DNA of 49,298 bases, taken from positions 1 to 49,298 of the forward strand of contig JAHECC010000007.1 of the NCBI GenBank assembly GCA_024641965.1. The letters run 5' to 3'. The position numbers and the translations under genes were made by a program. Each line of letters opens with the position of its first letter. The stretch's first letter is position 1. Origin of the DNA: Rubrivivax sp. (GTDB lineage: Bacteria; Pseudomonadota; Gammaproteobacteria; Burkholderiales; Burkholderiaceae_C). Below, piece after piece: positions 38,175-46,868 of the stretch. The notes under the pieces were generated by a model. The model had not been told where the DNA came from. It worked only from the letters and a program-made list of their open reading frames with translations, and did not search any database.

Positions 38175-38963
38175 ATGGCATCCGAATCCGCACTGCAGCA
38201 ATCGAATCGTTGCCAGCTCGGCACGATCAGCTATGCCACGCCCTTCAACTGGTTGGCACGCGGCTGGTGGGACATGCTGCACAAGCCGGTGCCGGCGTTG
38301 GCGCATGGGCTGGTCGTGGCGCTGTTCGGCATCGTGCTGCTGTGGGTCGCACACCGCCAGTTCTGGCTGCTGGCCGGCGCCTTCAGCGGCTTCCTGCTCA
38401 TCGGACCCCTTGCAGCAACCGGCCTGTATGCCGTGAGCCGCGCCATCGAACGCGGGCAGGAGGCCACGCTGTCCACGGCGCTGGCGGCCTGGCGGCCCAG
38501 CGACCATCGCCTGGTGCTGTTCGGCGTCCTGCTGGCCGCCGCCGGCACCGGCTGGGTGCTGACCTCGGCCTCGTTGATCACCGCCTTCGCGCCGCAAGCG
38601 GTGCACGACCCACTGGACTTCCTGAAGATCGTGGTGCTCGACGAGCAGTCCTACCTGTTCGAAACCTGGCTGGCGTTGGGCGGGGTGCTGGTGGCACCGG
38701 TCTATGCGTCCAGCGTGGTCGCTATCCCGCTGCTGCTGGAGCGGCGCATCAGCGTGCTCGGCGCGGTGCTCACCAGCTGGCGCGCGGTGATGCAAAGCCC
38801 CGGTCCGATGGCACTGTGGGGCGCGCTGCTGCTGGGCATTACCTTCATCGGCATGAGCACGCTGCTGCTCGGCCTGGTGGTCGCCGTGCCCTGGCTGTCG
38901 TATGCCAGCTGGCACGCCTACCGCGACCTGGTGGTCAGCACCGACCTGCCGGAAGCAAGCTGA
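38175..38963 (+). CDS. DUF2189 integral membrane protein
   Basis: This 262-aa protein has six hydrophobic helices. It matches the DUF2189 layout by its N-terminal FNWLARGWWDMLHKPVPALAHG, the PVYASSVVAIPLLLERR segment and the WLSYASWHAYRDLV end. These proteins often occur in aerobic proteobacteria near cytochrome-c-oxidase or respiratory genes; their function is unknown. The ATG at 38175 follows a clear upstream gap with a promoter candidate. The DUF2788 gene starts at its stop codon (TGATG). Confidence 0.85.
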   Translation: MASESALQQSNRCQLGTISYATPFNWLARGWWDMLHKPVPALAHGLVVALFGIVLLWVAHRQFWLLAGAFSGFLLIGPLAATGLYAVSRAIERGQEATLSTALAAWRPSDHRLVLFGVLLAAAGTGWVLTSASLITAFAPQAVHDPLDFLKIVVLDEQSYLFETWLALGGVLVAPVYASSVVAIPLLLERRISVLGAVLTSWRAVMQSPGPMALWGALLLGITFIGMSTLLLGLVVAVPWLSYASWHAYRDLVVSTDLPEAS

Positions 38964-39175
38964 TGTTCGGCTACTCCGAAGACCAGATCGCCCAGTTCGG
39001 GCTGACCTTCGGCGTCAGCGCGTTCATGCTGTACATGGTGTTCATCATCTTCCAGCTGGCGCGTGAGTCGAAGGCAGGCCGCTTCGGCACCTTCGTGCTC
39101 TTTCTGGCATTGGGATTCGGCCTGCTGGGCTTCGCCGCCAAGGGGCTGATCAAGTTCTTCCTGGCCGGCACCTGA
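38963..39175 (+). CDS. DUF2788 small membrane protein
   Basis: This 70-aa protein begins MFGYSEDQIAQFGLTFGVSA and has two hydrophobic helices (about residues 12-33 and 42-62). It matches the small DUF2788 family of proteobacterial membrane proteins of unknown function. Its ATG shares one base with the DUF2189 stop (TGATG), so it is probably translated together with it. A strong palindrome follows 9 nt after its stop. Confidence 0.83.
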   Translation: MFGYSEDQIAQFGLTFGVSAFMLYMVFIIFQLARESKAGRFGTFVLFLALGFGLLGFAAKGLIKFFLAGT

Positions 39176-39184
39176 AATGGGGAA

Positions 39185-39241
39185 CGCCGGCCAAGGCCGG
39201 CGCTCGTCAAACAGGATGGAGCCGCCTCCCGGAGGGGGCTC
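39185..39241. terminator. Two hairpins between convergent DUF2788 and phaB genes
   Basis: CGCCGGCC-AA-GGCCGGCG (39185-39202) is a perfect 8-bp palindromic stem. A second GC-rich hairpin pairs GAGCC with GGCTC around a CCTCC/GGAGG stem (39219-39241). They sit in the 80-bp gap between convergent genes and could end transcription from both sides, though neither has a clear T-run. Confidence 0.5.
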
Positions 39242-39255
39242 GGGGGAGCTGGACA

Positions 39256-39993
39256 TTAACCCATGTGCAGGCCGCCGTTGCAACTGAAGTCGGCGCCGGT
39301 GGTGAAACCGGAATCCTCGCCGGCCAGCCAGGCCACGATCGAGCCCATCTCTTCGGGTGTGCCCAGGCGCTTGACCGGGATCGTGGCGACGATCTTTTCC
39401 AGGATCTCCGGCTTGATGGCCTTGACCATGTCCGTGCCGATGTAGCCGGGGCTGACGGTATTCACCGTGACGCCCTTGCTCGCCACCTCCTGCGCCAGCG
39501 CCATCGTGAATCCGTGCATGCCGGCCTTGGCGGCCGAGTAGTTGGTCTGGCCGGCCTGGCCCTTTTCACCGTTGACCGAACTGATCTGGATGATGCGGCC
39601 CCAGCCCTTTTGCACCATGCCCGGCACCACCTGCTTGGTGACGTTGAACATGCTGTTCAGGTTGGTGTCGATCACCGCCTTCCAGTCTTCGGGCGTCATC
39701 TTCAGAAACATGCGGTCGCGGGTGATGCCGGCATTGTTCACCAGCACGTCGATCGGGCCGACCTCGGTGCTGGCCTTGGTAAAGGCGGCGACCGTCGAGT
39801 CCCAGTCAGCGACGTTGCCCACGGAGGCATGGAAGGTGTAGCCCTGCGCCTTCTGCTCGTCGAGCCATTTCTGCCAGTCACGCGTCGGGCCGCAGCCTGC
39901 GACGACGGTGAAACCTTCCTTGTGCAGGCGCTGGCAGATCGCGGTCCCGATGCCACCCATGCCACCCGTCACATATGCCACTTTCTTTGCCAT
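39256..39993 (-). CDS. phaB: Acetoacetyl-CoA reductase
   Basis: PhaB reduces acetoacetyl-CoA to (R)-3-hydroxybutyryl-CoA with NADPH for polyhydroxybutyrate synthesis. This 245-aa SDR begins MAKKVAYVTGGMGGIG, has a complete catalytic set (Ser139, Tyr152, Lys156 in SSVNGEKGQ...NYSAAKAG) and ends FSCNGGLHMG, closely like Ralstonia PhaB. I chose the ATG at 39993 because AGGAG lies 6 nt before it, while the in-frame ATG at 39999 directly abuts AGGAG. phaC lies 132 nt upstream on the same strand. Confidence 0.95.
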   Translation of the reverse strand: MAKKVAYVTGGMGGIGTAICQRLHKEGFTVVAGCGPTRDWQKWLDEQKAQGYTFHASVGNVADWDSTVAAFTKASTEVGPIDVLVNNAGITRDRMFLKMTPEDWKAVIDTNLNSMFNVTKQVVPGMVQKGWGRIIQISSVNGEKGQAGQTNYSAAKAGMHGFTMALAQEVASKGVTVNTVSPGYIGTDMVKAIKPEILEKIVATIPVKRLGTPEEMGSIVAWLAGEDSGFTTGADFSCNGGLHMG

Positions 39994-40125
39994 GCTCATC
40001 TCCTATGTTTGTCTATCGAAGGTTCTGCCGGCGCTGACCACAGGTCGGCCGGTATTGAACTCGTTTCTCGTACTCGGACAAAAACCCTTGCCCATGGGAC
40101 CTGCATTTTCGCTTTCCGCCGACAT

Positions 40126-41808
40126 TCAGGCCTTTTGCTTGACATAGCGTCCCGGTGCGGCTTCGATCGGCGGGTACTTGCGGCTGCCCGGCGATTTCGG
40201 TGCCGCCATCTGCTTGCCCGACAGCGGCTCGAGCCAGTCGATCCATACGCCCCACCAACTGCCAGGCACCGCCTTGGCCGCATCGAACCAGGCGTCGGGG
40301 TCGGCCGGCAGCTTGTCGTTGGTCCAGTAGTTGCGCTTGTTGTGCACCGGCGGATTGATCGGTCCGGCGATGTGCCCCGAAGCGCCGAGAATGAACTTGG
40401 TCTTGCCTTTCAGGATGCGGGTCGATGCATAGCCCGCCTTCCAGGGCACGATGTGGTCATCGCGCGAGGCGTAGATGAACACCGGCGCCTTGATCTGCCC
40501 CAGGTCGAGTTTCTCGCCGCACACGGTGAGCTTGCCGGGAAGCTTCAGTTCGTCCTGCAGGTAGGTGTGGCGCAGGTACCAGCAATACATCGGCCCGGGC
40601 AGGTTGGTGCCGTCGCCATTCCAGTACAGCAGGTCGAATGCCGGCGGCGATTCGCCCTTCAGGTAGTTGCCGACGACGTAGTTCCACACCAACTCGTTCG
40701 GGCGCAGGAAACTGAAGGTCGTCGCCAGTTCCTGCCCCTTCAGCAGCTTGGGTCCGCCCGGCGCGTTTTCGCTCATCGTCATCTCGCGCAGGCGCACGCC
40801 CGCCTCGTCGATGAACAGGTCGAGCACCCCCGTGTCGCTGAAGTCGAGCAAGCTGGTCATCATCGTCAATGACGCCGCAGGCTGGCGCCCGCGCGCGGCC
40901 AGCACCCCCAGCGCGGTGGCCAGGATCGTGCCGCCCACGCAGAAACCCAGTGTGTTCAGCGACTTGGCACCGGTCACATCCAGCACCACGTCGATGGCGC
41001 GGATCGCAGCGTCCTCGATGTAGTCGTCCCAGGTCTTGTGCACCAGCGACATGTCGGGGTTGCGCCAGCTGACGACGAACAGCCGGTGTCCCTGCGACAC
41101 GGTGTAGCGGATCAGCGAGTTCTCCGGCTGCAGATCCATCAGGTAGTACTTGTTGATGCACGGTGGCACGAACAGCATCGGCCGCTCGTGCACCTTGGCG
41201 CCGAGCGCCTTGTATTCGATCAGTTGGAACAGCTCGTTCTCGAACACCACCGCACCTTCGGTGGTGGCCACATTGCGCCCGACCTCGAAAGCCGACTCGT
41301 CGGTCTGCGACACATGCCCCTTGCGCGCGTCGTCCATCAGGTTCTGCATGCCTTGGCTTAGGCTCTGCCCCTGGGACGACAGCGCCTTCTGCAAGGCTTC
41401 AGGGTTGAGCGCGAGGAAGTTGCTCGGCGACACGGCATCGACCCACTGCTGCACGGCAAAGCGAATGCGCCCCTTGGTCTTCGCATCGCCCTGCACCGCC
41501 TCGGCCATTTGCATCAGCGTGCGCGAGTTCAGCAGGTACATCTGCGCGACGTAGGCGGCACCCGGATGGGTCGACCAATCCTTGGCCGTGAATCGCTTGT
41601 CGCCCATGGCCGGCTTGCCATCCGCACCCGGCGCGGGCTGCAAATTCTGATTCCAGATCGCGCTTGCGCCCTTCAGATAGTCCTGCTGCAATTGCGACAT
41701 GGTCGCCGCCGGCAGCTTCAGGCCCGACAATTGCTGCCAGGTCTCGTTCATGGCGGCGCTCATGGCCGTGGCATCGAGATCCGGCAGGAACGCGTTGGGC
41801 TGGCTCAT
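40126..41808 (-). CDS. phaC: Class I poly(R)-hydroxyalkanoic acid synthase
   Basis: PhaC polymerises hydroxyacyl-CoA into polyester granules. This 560-aa protein has the class I N-terminal region, a lipase-like box GFCVGG with nucleophile Cys290, the catalytic Asp in SRDDHIVPW and His in GASGHIAG. It ends AAPGRYVKQKA, as in short-chain class I synthases. AGGAGA lies 9 nt before the ATG. phaB follows on the same strand; phaA is not in the window. Confidence 0.96.
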   Translation of the reverse strand: MSQPNAFLPDLDATAMSAAMNETWQQLSGLKLPAATMSQLQQDYLKGASAIWNQNLQPAPGADGKPAMGDKRFTAKDWSTHPGAAYVAQMYLLNSRTLMQMAEAVQGDAKTKGRIRFAVQQWVDAVSPSNFLALNPEALQKALSSQGQSLSQGMQNLMDDARKGHVSQTDESAFEVGRNVATTEGAVVFENELFQLIEYKALGAKVHERPMLFVPPCINKYYLMDLQPENSLIRYTVSQGHRLFVVSWRNPDMSLVHKTWDDYIEDAAIRAIDVVLDVTGAKSLNTLGFCVGGTILATALGVLAARGRQPAASLTMMTSLLDFSDTGVLDLFIDEAGVRLREMTMSENAPGGPKLLKGQELATTFSFLRPNELVWNYVVGNYLKGESPPAFDLLYWNGDGTNLPGPMYCWYLRHTYLQDELKLPGKLTVCGEKLDLGQIKAPVFIYASRDDHIVPWKAGYASTRILKGKTKFILGASGHIAGPINPPVHNKRNYWTNDKLPADPDAWFDAAKAVPGSWWGVWIDWLEPLSGKQMAAPKSPGSRKYPPIEAAPGRYVKQKA

Positions 41809-41958
41809 CTGGTCTTGTCTCCTGTGGTGCTGCCGGACGGGACACTTGTCGTCAGGCTGCCGAAGTGCGGATCATCGGAACGCGCATTCTTCGGGCGCTA
41901 GCTTAGCTCAGCCTGACCGGCCCTCGATCATTGCGCAAATCCACAGTACAAACTCGAT

Positions 41959-42234
41959 ATGCATCTGGTCGCGATCGCCTGGATTTACGTGGTGGTGATG
42001 ATGGCCGTTGTAGAGGCCATGTCGCCCAATGGCACCGTGCTGGGTGCGGTCTTCACGGCCCTGCTCTACGGCGTGCTGCCGCTGTCCATCGTGCTGTATG
42101 TGATGGCCACCCCGGCGCGCCAACGCGCCCGCCGGCGCGCGCAGGCCCAAGCCGACGCTGCCTCAGCCGCGAACGAAGACGGCCGCGGCCATGCGGCCGG
42201 TGACACCATCTCGGCGGAACGAGAAAAAGCGTGA
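41959..42234 (+). CDS. Small two-helix membrane protein of unknown function
   Basis: This 91-aa protein begins MHLVAIAWIYVVVMMAVVEA and has two hydrophobic helices (about 4-24 and 30-50). A charged Ala/Arg tail follows. It resembles a small conserved membrane family of Burkholderiales with no assigned function. Its last 72 nt overlap, in antisense, the 3' end of pgeF. It is divergent from phaC with 150 nt between starts. TACAAA lies 6 nt before the ATG. Confidence 0.7.
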   Translation: MHLVAIAWIYVVVMMAVVEAMSPNGTVLGAVFTALLYGVLPLSIVLYVMATPARQRARRRAQAQADAASAANEDGRGHAAGDTISAEREKA

Positions 42235-42954
42235 CGGATCCTCGACAGTGCACGCGTCGCCGCCGTCGATCTGCCTGACGCCGACGCGTGCCAGCCGGTC
42301 GCGCGCAAGCTGCGGCAGGTTCGCCAGCCATCGCGGCGTAGCCGCGTCGGCCGCACTGGGCTTGAAACAGCGCGTTTCGGCAAGCGACGGCGCCTGGTCA
42401 AAGGCCTGAAGCACGTCCGCACCGACTTCGAACTGGCGCGCACCGATGCACGGCCCCAGCCACACCGCCACATCGTCCGGCGCACAGTGCGCCCCTTCAC
42501 ACAACGCCACCAACGTCGTCTCGAGCACGCCGCCGGCGAGCCCGCGCCAGCCCGCATGCGCGGCCGCCACCGCGCGTCCATCGGGCGCGGCAAACAGCAC
42601 CGGCATGCAATCGGCCACCTGGATCGCGCAAGCCACGCCCGGCTCGTCGGTCCAGGCGGCATCGGCCTGCACCGGCGGGGCGTCGAGCAGCGCTGCGCCC
42701 ACGCGCTGCACGCGGTTGCCGTGCACCTGACGCAGCCACACCGGCCGCGCGCCGAGCAGGTCGGCGAAGCGACGCCGGTTCTCGGCCACGGCATCGGCAT
42801 CGTCGCCGACGGCGATGCCCAGGTTCAGGGAATCCCAGGGCGCCACACTGACGCCGCCGAGGCGCGTGCTCATCAGCGCGCCGACACGCTCCGGCGCGGC
42901 CCACACCGGCCGCAACGCATCGCCGGGCAATGCCGACGAGGGGTCAGAAGGCAT
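42163..42954 (-). CDS. pgeF: Purine nucleoside phosphorylase YfiH/PgeF (laccase-domain) family
   Basis: This 263-aa protein has the laccase-like DUF152 fold. Its zinc and active-site motifs are RQVHGNRV, VADCMPVLFA, AAHAGWRGLAGGV and WLGPCIG. Family members show purine nucleoside phosphorylase/adenosine deaminase activity, and E. coli YfiH also edits peptidoglycan precursors; which role applies here is open. Its start overlaps the 3' end of the zeta-GST gene by 11 nt, and its tail overlaps a small plus-strand gene. Confidence 0.9.
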   Translation of the reverse strand: MPSDPSSALPGDALRPVWAAPERVGALMSTRLGGVSVAPWDSLNLGIAVGDDADAVAENRRRFADLLGARPVWLRQVHGNRVQRVGAALLDAPPVQADAAWTDEPGVACAIQVADCMPVLFAAPDGRAVAAAHAGWRGLAGGVLETTLVALCEGAHCAPDDVAVWLGPCIGARQFEVGADVLQAFDQAPSLAETRCFKPSAADAATPRWLANLPQLARDRLARVGVRQIDGGDACTVEDPSRFFSFRRDGVTGRMAAAVFVRG

Positions 42955-43576
42955 CCGGGCAGGCTTCGGGCCGCGTCTTCTCGAAGGCCTCCAGTTGCAT
43001 GCAGGCGTCGAACACGCGCATCACGTTCGGCACGTGATCGGTGCGGCACTTGAAGCGCTGGGCGTTGAAGACCTGCGGCACCAGCACGCAGTCGGCCATG
43101 GTCGGCGTGTCGCCGTGACAATAGCGCGCGGGCAACGCGGACAATTGGCGTTCGACCGCCTCCAACCCGGTCTCGACCCAGTGCCGGTACCAGCGGTCCT
43201 TGTCCTCGTCGGACACCTTCAGCGAATGCACCAGATAGCGCAACACGCGCAGGTTGTTCAGCGGGTGGATCTCGCAGGCCATGTCCAGCGACAGCGCACG
43301 CACGCGAGCGCGTGCCTGCGCATCGCCCGGCAGCAGCGCCGGCTTCGGATGGGTCTCGTCAAGATACTCGATGATCGCCAGCGACTGCGTGAGCACATGC
43401 TCGCCGTCGCGCAGCAGCGGCACCAACCGCGACGCGGACACCGACGCGTAGGACTCGGCGAACTGCTCGTTCTTGGCAAGGTGCACCGCCTTGTAGTCGT
43501 AAGGCAGTCCCTTCAGGGCCATTGCGATGCGCACGCGGTACGAGGCCGAGGATCGGAAGTAGTTGTAAAGCTCCAT
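42944..43576 (-). CDS. Zeta-class GST: maleylacetoacetate (or maleylpyruvate) isomerase
   Basis: This 210-aa protein begins MELYNYFRSSASYRVRIAMAL, with the SSxxxRVRIA active-site motif of zeta-class GST isomerases. It continues with SRLVPLL, TQSLAIIEYLDETHP and CHGDTPTMADCVLVPQVFNA. These enzymes use glutathione to convert maleyl- to fumaryl-acetoacetate (tyrosine route) or maleyl- to fumaryl-pyruvate (gentisate route). The following FAHD1-like hydrolase fits either. GAGGGGG precedes the ATG. No ring-cleavage dioxygenase is in the window to decide the pathway. Confidence 0.9.
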   Translation of the reverse strand: MELYNYFRSSASYRVRIAMALKGLPYDYKAVHLAKNEQFAESYASVSASRLVPLLRDGEHVLTQSLAIIEYLDETHPKPALLPGDAQARARVRALSLDMACEIHPLNNLRVLRYLVHSLKVSDEDKDRWYRHWVETGLEAVERQLSALPARYCHGDTPTMADCVLVPQVFNAQRFKCRTDHVPNVMRVFDACMQLEAFEKTRPEACPDAF

Positions 43577-43599
43577 GGCTGAACCCCCTCGTTTTCGAA

Positions 43600-44292
43600 T
43601 CAGCGCACCGCCACGCGCAGGCTGCCGAGGCCGGCGATGCGGCCTTCCATGACGTCACCGCGCTGCACCGCGCCCACGCCGGCCGGCGTGCCCGTGTAGA
43701 TCAGGTCGCCGGGCTGCAGCAGCCAGGCGGCGCTCAAGTGCTCGATGATCTCGTTCACGCTCCAGATCAGCTGCGACAGGTCGCCCTTCTGGCGCGGCTT
43801 GTCGTTCACACTCAAGCCAATTTCGCCCTTGAGCAATTGCCCGGTGCTGGCAATCGGGTGGATCGGACCGATCGGCGCCGACTGCTCGAAGGCCTTGCCG
43901 ATGCACCAGGGCCTCCCCTGCTTCTTCATGTCGGCCTGCAGGTCGCGCCGTGTCATGTCCAGTCCGACCGCATAACCCCAGATGTGTCCGGCTGCGTCGG
44001 CCGACCGGACGTCGCGCCCGCCGCGGCCGATGGCCACCACCAGTTCGATCTCGTGGTGCAGCTCCTGCGTCAGGCTCGGATAGTCCATCTCGCCGGTCTG
44101 ACCTTGCGGCACGGGCAAGACGGTATCGGCCGGCTTGAGAAAGAAGAACGGCGGTTCGCGCCCGGTGTGACCCATTTCGACCGCGTGCTCGACGTAGTTG
44201 CGTCCGACGCAGTAGATGCGGTGCACCGGAAAGGAACGGCCGTCGGCCACGGGCACGAGGGTCGGGGCGGGGGTGGTCAGGACAAGGCTCAT
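43600..44292 (-). CDS. Fumarylacetoacetate hydrolase-family protein (acylpyruvase, FAHD1-like)
   Basis: This 230-aa hydrolase has IYCVGRNYVEHAVEMG, PPFFFLKPADTVLP, the metal-binding ELHHEIELVVAIG, GYAVGLDMTRRDLQ and a final LQPGDLIYTGTPAGVG. This single-domain FAH layout resembles FAHD1 acylpyruvases and fumarylpyruvate hydrolases more than full-length fumarylacetoacetase. With the zeta-GST 23 nt downstream on the same strand it can form an isomerase-hydrolase pair acting after aromatic ring cleavage. The Met at 44292 was chosen; in-frame Mets further upstream lack family similarity. Confidence 0.9.
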   Translation of the reverse strand: MSLVLTTPAPTLVPVADGRSFPVHRIYCVGRNYVEHAVEMGHTGREPPFFFLKPADTVLPVPQGQTGEMDYPSLTQELHHEIELVVAIGRGGRDVRSADAAGHIWGYAVGLDMTRRDLQADMKKQGRPWCIGKAFEQSAPIGPIHPIASTGQLLKGEIGLSVNDKPRQKGDLSQLIWSVNEIIEHLSAAWLLQPGDLIYTGTPAGVGAVQRGDVMEGRIAGLGSLRVAVR

Positions 44293-44378
44293 GGCGGGGC
44301 TTTCAAAGGCATTCGGCATCGCCCCACGACGGGGCCGACACATGATGCCACGCACGCCTGCCGGATAAACTTCCGCGC

Positions 44379-44921
44379 ATGATCCCGCAGCGCATCAAGC
44401 ATTGCCGCTCCTGCGGCGCGGCCACGCAGTACCGCGTACCGGTCGACGACAACCGCGAGCGTGCGGTGTGCACCGCCTGCGGCGAAGTGCACTACGAGAA
44501 CCCGCTCAACGTGGTCGGTACCGTGCCGGTCTGGGGCGACCAGGTGCTGCTGTGCCGACGCAATATCGAACCGCGTTACGGCCTGTGGACGCTGCCCGCA
44601 GGGTTCATGGAATTGGGCGAGACCACGGCCGAAGGTGCTGTGCGCGAGACCGTTGAAGAAGCCGGCGCGCGCATCGAGCTCGAGGGGCTTTTCACCTTGC
44701 TCAACGTGGCGCGCGTCGGGCAGGTGCACCTGTACTACCGCGCCCGGCTGCTCGACACCGATTTCGCTCCAGGGCCGGAAACGATCGAGACACAGTTGTT
44801 TCTGGAACATCAGATCCCGTGGGAACATCTTGCCTTCCATACCGTGCGCGAGACGCTGCGGCACTACTTTGCGGACCGAGGGCAGGGACACTTCGGCCTG
44901 CACGTGGCCGACATCGGCTGA
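44379..44921 (+). CDS. NUDIX hydrolase with N-terminal zinc ribbon
   Basis: This 180-aa protein has a zinc ribbon (Cys9, Cys12, Cys31, Cys34) followed by a NUDIX domain. The box GFMELGETTAEGA...RETVEEAG fits the GX5EX7REUXEEXGU pattern at residues ~75-97. The zinc ribbon is shared with NADH pyrophosphatases (NudC), but the protein is shorter than NudC and its substrate, probably a nucleotide diphosphate derivative, is unknown. GATAAA lies 9 nt before the ATG. It is convergent with lapD. Confidence 0.9.
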   Translation: MIPQRIKHCRSCGAATQYRVPVDDNRERAVCTACGEVHYENPLNVVGTVPVWGDQVLLCRRNIEPRYGLWTLPAGFMELGETTAEGAVRETVEEAGARIELEGLFTLLNVARVGQVHLYYRARLLDTDFAPGPETIETQLFLEHQIPWEHLAFHTVRETLRHYFADRGQGHFGLHVADIG

Positions 44922-44944
44922 CGCAGGGGAACGCGGCGGCGCGC

Positions 44945-46852
44945 TCAGTGGGGTTGCACCGCCGGGCCGGTGGCGCCGTCGAAGCCCAGCGCCCACAGGG
45001 CTGCCAGATCGGTTTCGTCGGCCACCGCCTCCGCCAGTACCTGCAGGTCCATGCCGCGCAGCAATGTGACCAGGCCGCGCGCCAGTTCGCGCACCGCGGG
45101 CGTGCTCGCAGCACCCTGCACGAAAGCGCCGTCGATCTTCACGTAGTCCACGCCCAAGGTATGCAGCCGGGCCAGCTCGCGCAGGTTGGCGCCGGCATGT
45201 TCCAGCCCGATGCGCACCCCGCTGCGACGCCACAGTCTGCCGGCCTCGCGCAGCCGCTGCGGCTGCAGCGCGGCGACCTCGACGAAATCGATGCAAAGGC
45301 GGGCCGACTCGGTCGGCGCCGCCTCCAGGCACCGCTGCACCTCATAGACGAATCCAGATGCCGCCAGTGACGCGGCAGCCATGTTGATGCAGCGCGGCAG
45401 GCCATCGCGCCGAATGGCCTCCAGGGCCAATTGCAGCACCGCCAGATCCAGCTTGTGAACGAGTCGGCAGCGCGCTGCCATGGCCAGCCATTGCGCGGCC
45501 GGCTCGAAGCTGCCGGCGGCTTCCAGCTGCAGGCGGGCCGGGCACTCCAGATGCAACAGCTCACCCTGTGGGCCGCGCAAAGCATATTCGGCCAGTTCGA
45601 TGCGCCCGGCTTGCAAGGCATCGGTGATTCGCTCGTGCCATTGCTGCTCACCCAGCACGCGGCCATCGGCCGGCGGACCCGGTTCGACCTCGACCGCGAA
45701 GGCCCCGCTGCCTTCGGCCTGTGCCAAGGCCGCGTCGGCGATGGACAGCGCCGCGGGCGCGCCCATGGCCTGTGGCAGTTCGGTGCCGCCGATGACCAGC
45801 TCGGCGCCCTGATCCACCGTCGCCAAGGCTGCACGCAGCGCCTCGACCAGCGAACCTGCGGTTTCCACCGCCATACCGGAGGCAGGCAGGTAGAGCGCGA
45901 AATCGGAGCCGTTCAAGCGGCCTGCCAACGCGCCCTTGACGTGGCGCGGATAGCTCTGCAGCACCTGCGCCAGCGCGGCCAGCAGGCGATCGGTGCTGTC
46001 GTGGCCGATGCGCCGGTTCATGGCCTCCAGCCCGCGCAGGCGGATCAGCAGCAAACCAGCCCCGCGCTGGCGCTCGGCACCCAGAGCGGCGCTCAACTGG
46101 CTGGTGAACTGGCCGCGCTTCAGCAAACCCGTCACGCTGTCCAGGTGCGCCTGGGTACGCAGCTCTTCGAGTTGTGAGGCCTGGCGTTCAAAGACGCCTT
46201 GCAGCCGCTGCACCAGCGAATTCATGCTGCGCGTCAGGCGCTGCAACTCCGGCACGCGCGGCTCTTCGGCAACGACAAAGCGGCTTTCCTCGAGTGCCTG
46301 CGCCTGCGCCACGGCGGCATCCAGCGGGCGGCGCCAGCCGCGCACGGCCAGTGCCACCAGCAAGGCGGCCACGGCTCCGAGCACGGCCAGCCAGCCGGCC
46401 ATGCGCAGGCAGCCGGCCCAGAGTTCGTCGACGGCCCACGACGCGTGGCTGGCCAGCTGCACGCGGCCGATGGCACGCCAGCCGTTTGACAGCGACGCCT
46501 CGCGAGGTTCGGCCTCGATCGGCAGGGCCCGAGCAAACCAGGCGGGCGCAGCCAGGGCCTGGGCCGATGCCTGACGCTCGAACAGCACACTGCCGTCGTC
46601 GCGCAGCAGGCGCAGCAGCCGATAGTGGCCGGTGTCGAACTGGGCCTCAGCCAGCAGCTTCATCAGCGACTCGTCGCCCTTCTGTTGCGACAGGGCCAGC
46701 GCCAGCATCATCGCGCCATCCGCGTTTCGCACCTGCATTTGCGCGCGCAGCGATTGCCGCGCCATCAGCGTGTGCGTGACCACGCTGCCCGTCCATGCGA
46801 ACAACAACACACCGAACAACATCAGCCAGACCTGACGGATCAGGGTCATCAT
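44945..46852 (-). CDS. lapD: LapD-like inner-membrane c-di-GMP receptor (degenerate GGDEF-EAL)
   Basis: LapD binds c-di-GMP in the cytoplasm and, through its periplasmic domain, holds the protease LapG to keep biofilm adhesins on the surface. This 635-aa protein has one helix (~5-25), a periplasmic domain, a second helix (~150-172), a HAMP-like linker, then GGDEF and EAL domains. Both are enzymatically degenerate: GGDEF reads RLNGSDF, the EAL motif reads ECPARL, and the metal DDFG reads LEHAG. That is expected of a receptor. Two adjacent ATGs (46852, 46849) follow GAGAGAAG. lapG is 16 nt upstream on the same strand. Confidence 0.9.
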   Translation of the reverse strand: MMTLIRQVWLMLFGVLLFAWTGSVVTHTLMARQSLRAQMQVRNADGAMMLALALSQQKGDESLMKLLAEAQFDTGHYRLLRLLRDDGSVLFERQASAQALAAPAWFARALPIEAEPREASLSNGWRAIGRVQLASHASWAVDELWAGCLRMAGWLAVLGAVAALLVALAVRGWRRPLDAAVAQAQALEESRFVVAEEPRVPELQRLTRSMNSLVQRLQGVFERQASQLEELRTQAHLDSVTGLLKRGQFTSQLSAALGAERQRGAGLLLIRLRGLEAMNRRIGHDSTDRLLAALAQVLQSYPRHVKGALAGRLNGSDFALYLPASGMAVETAGSLVEALRAALATVDQGAELVIGGTELPQAMGAPAALSIADAALAQAEGSGAFAVEVEPGPPADGRVLGEQQWHERITDALQAGRIELAEYALRGPQGELLHLECPARLQLEAAGSFEPAAQWLAMAARCRLVHKLDLAVLQLALEAIRRDGLPRCINMAAASLAASGFVYEVQRCLEAAPTESARLCIDFVEVAALQPQRLREAGRLWRRSGVRIGLEHAGANLRELARLHTLGVDYVKIDGAFVQGAASTPAVRELARGLVTLLRGMDLQVLAEAVADETDLAALWALGFDGATGPAVQPH

Positions 46853-46868
46853 CGGATCGGATCTTCTC

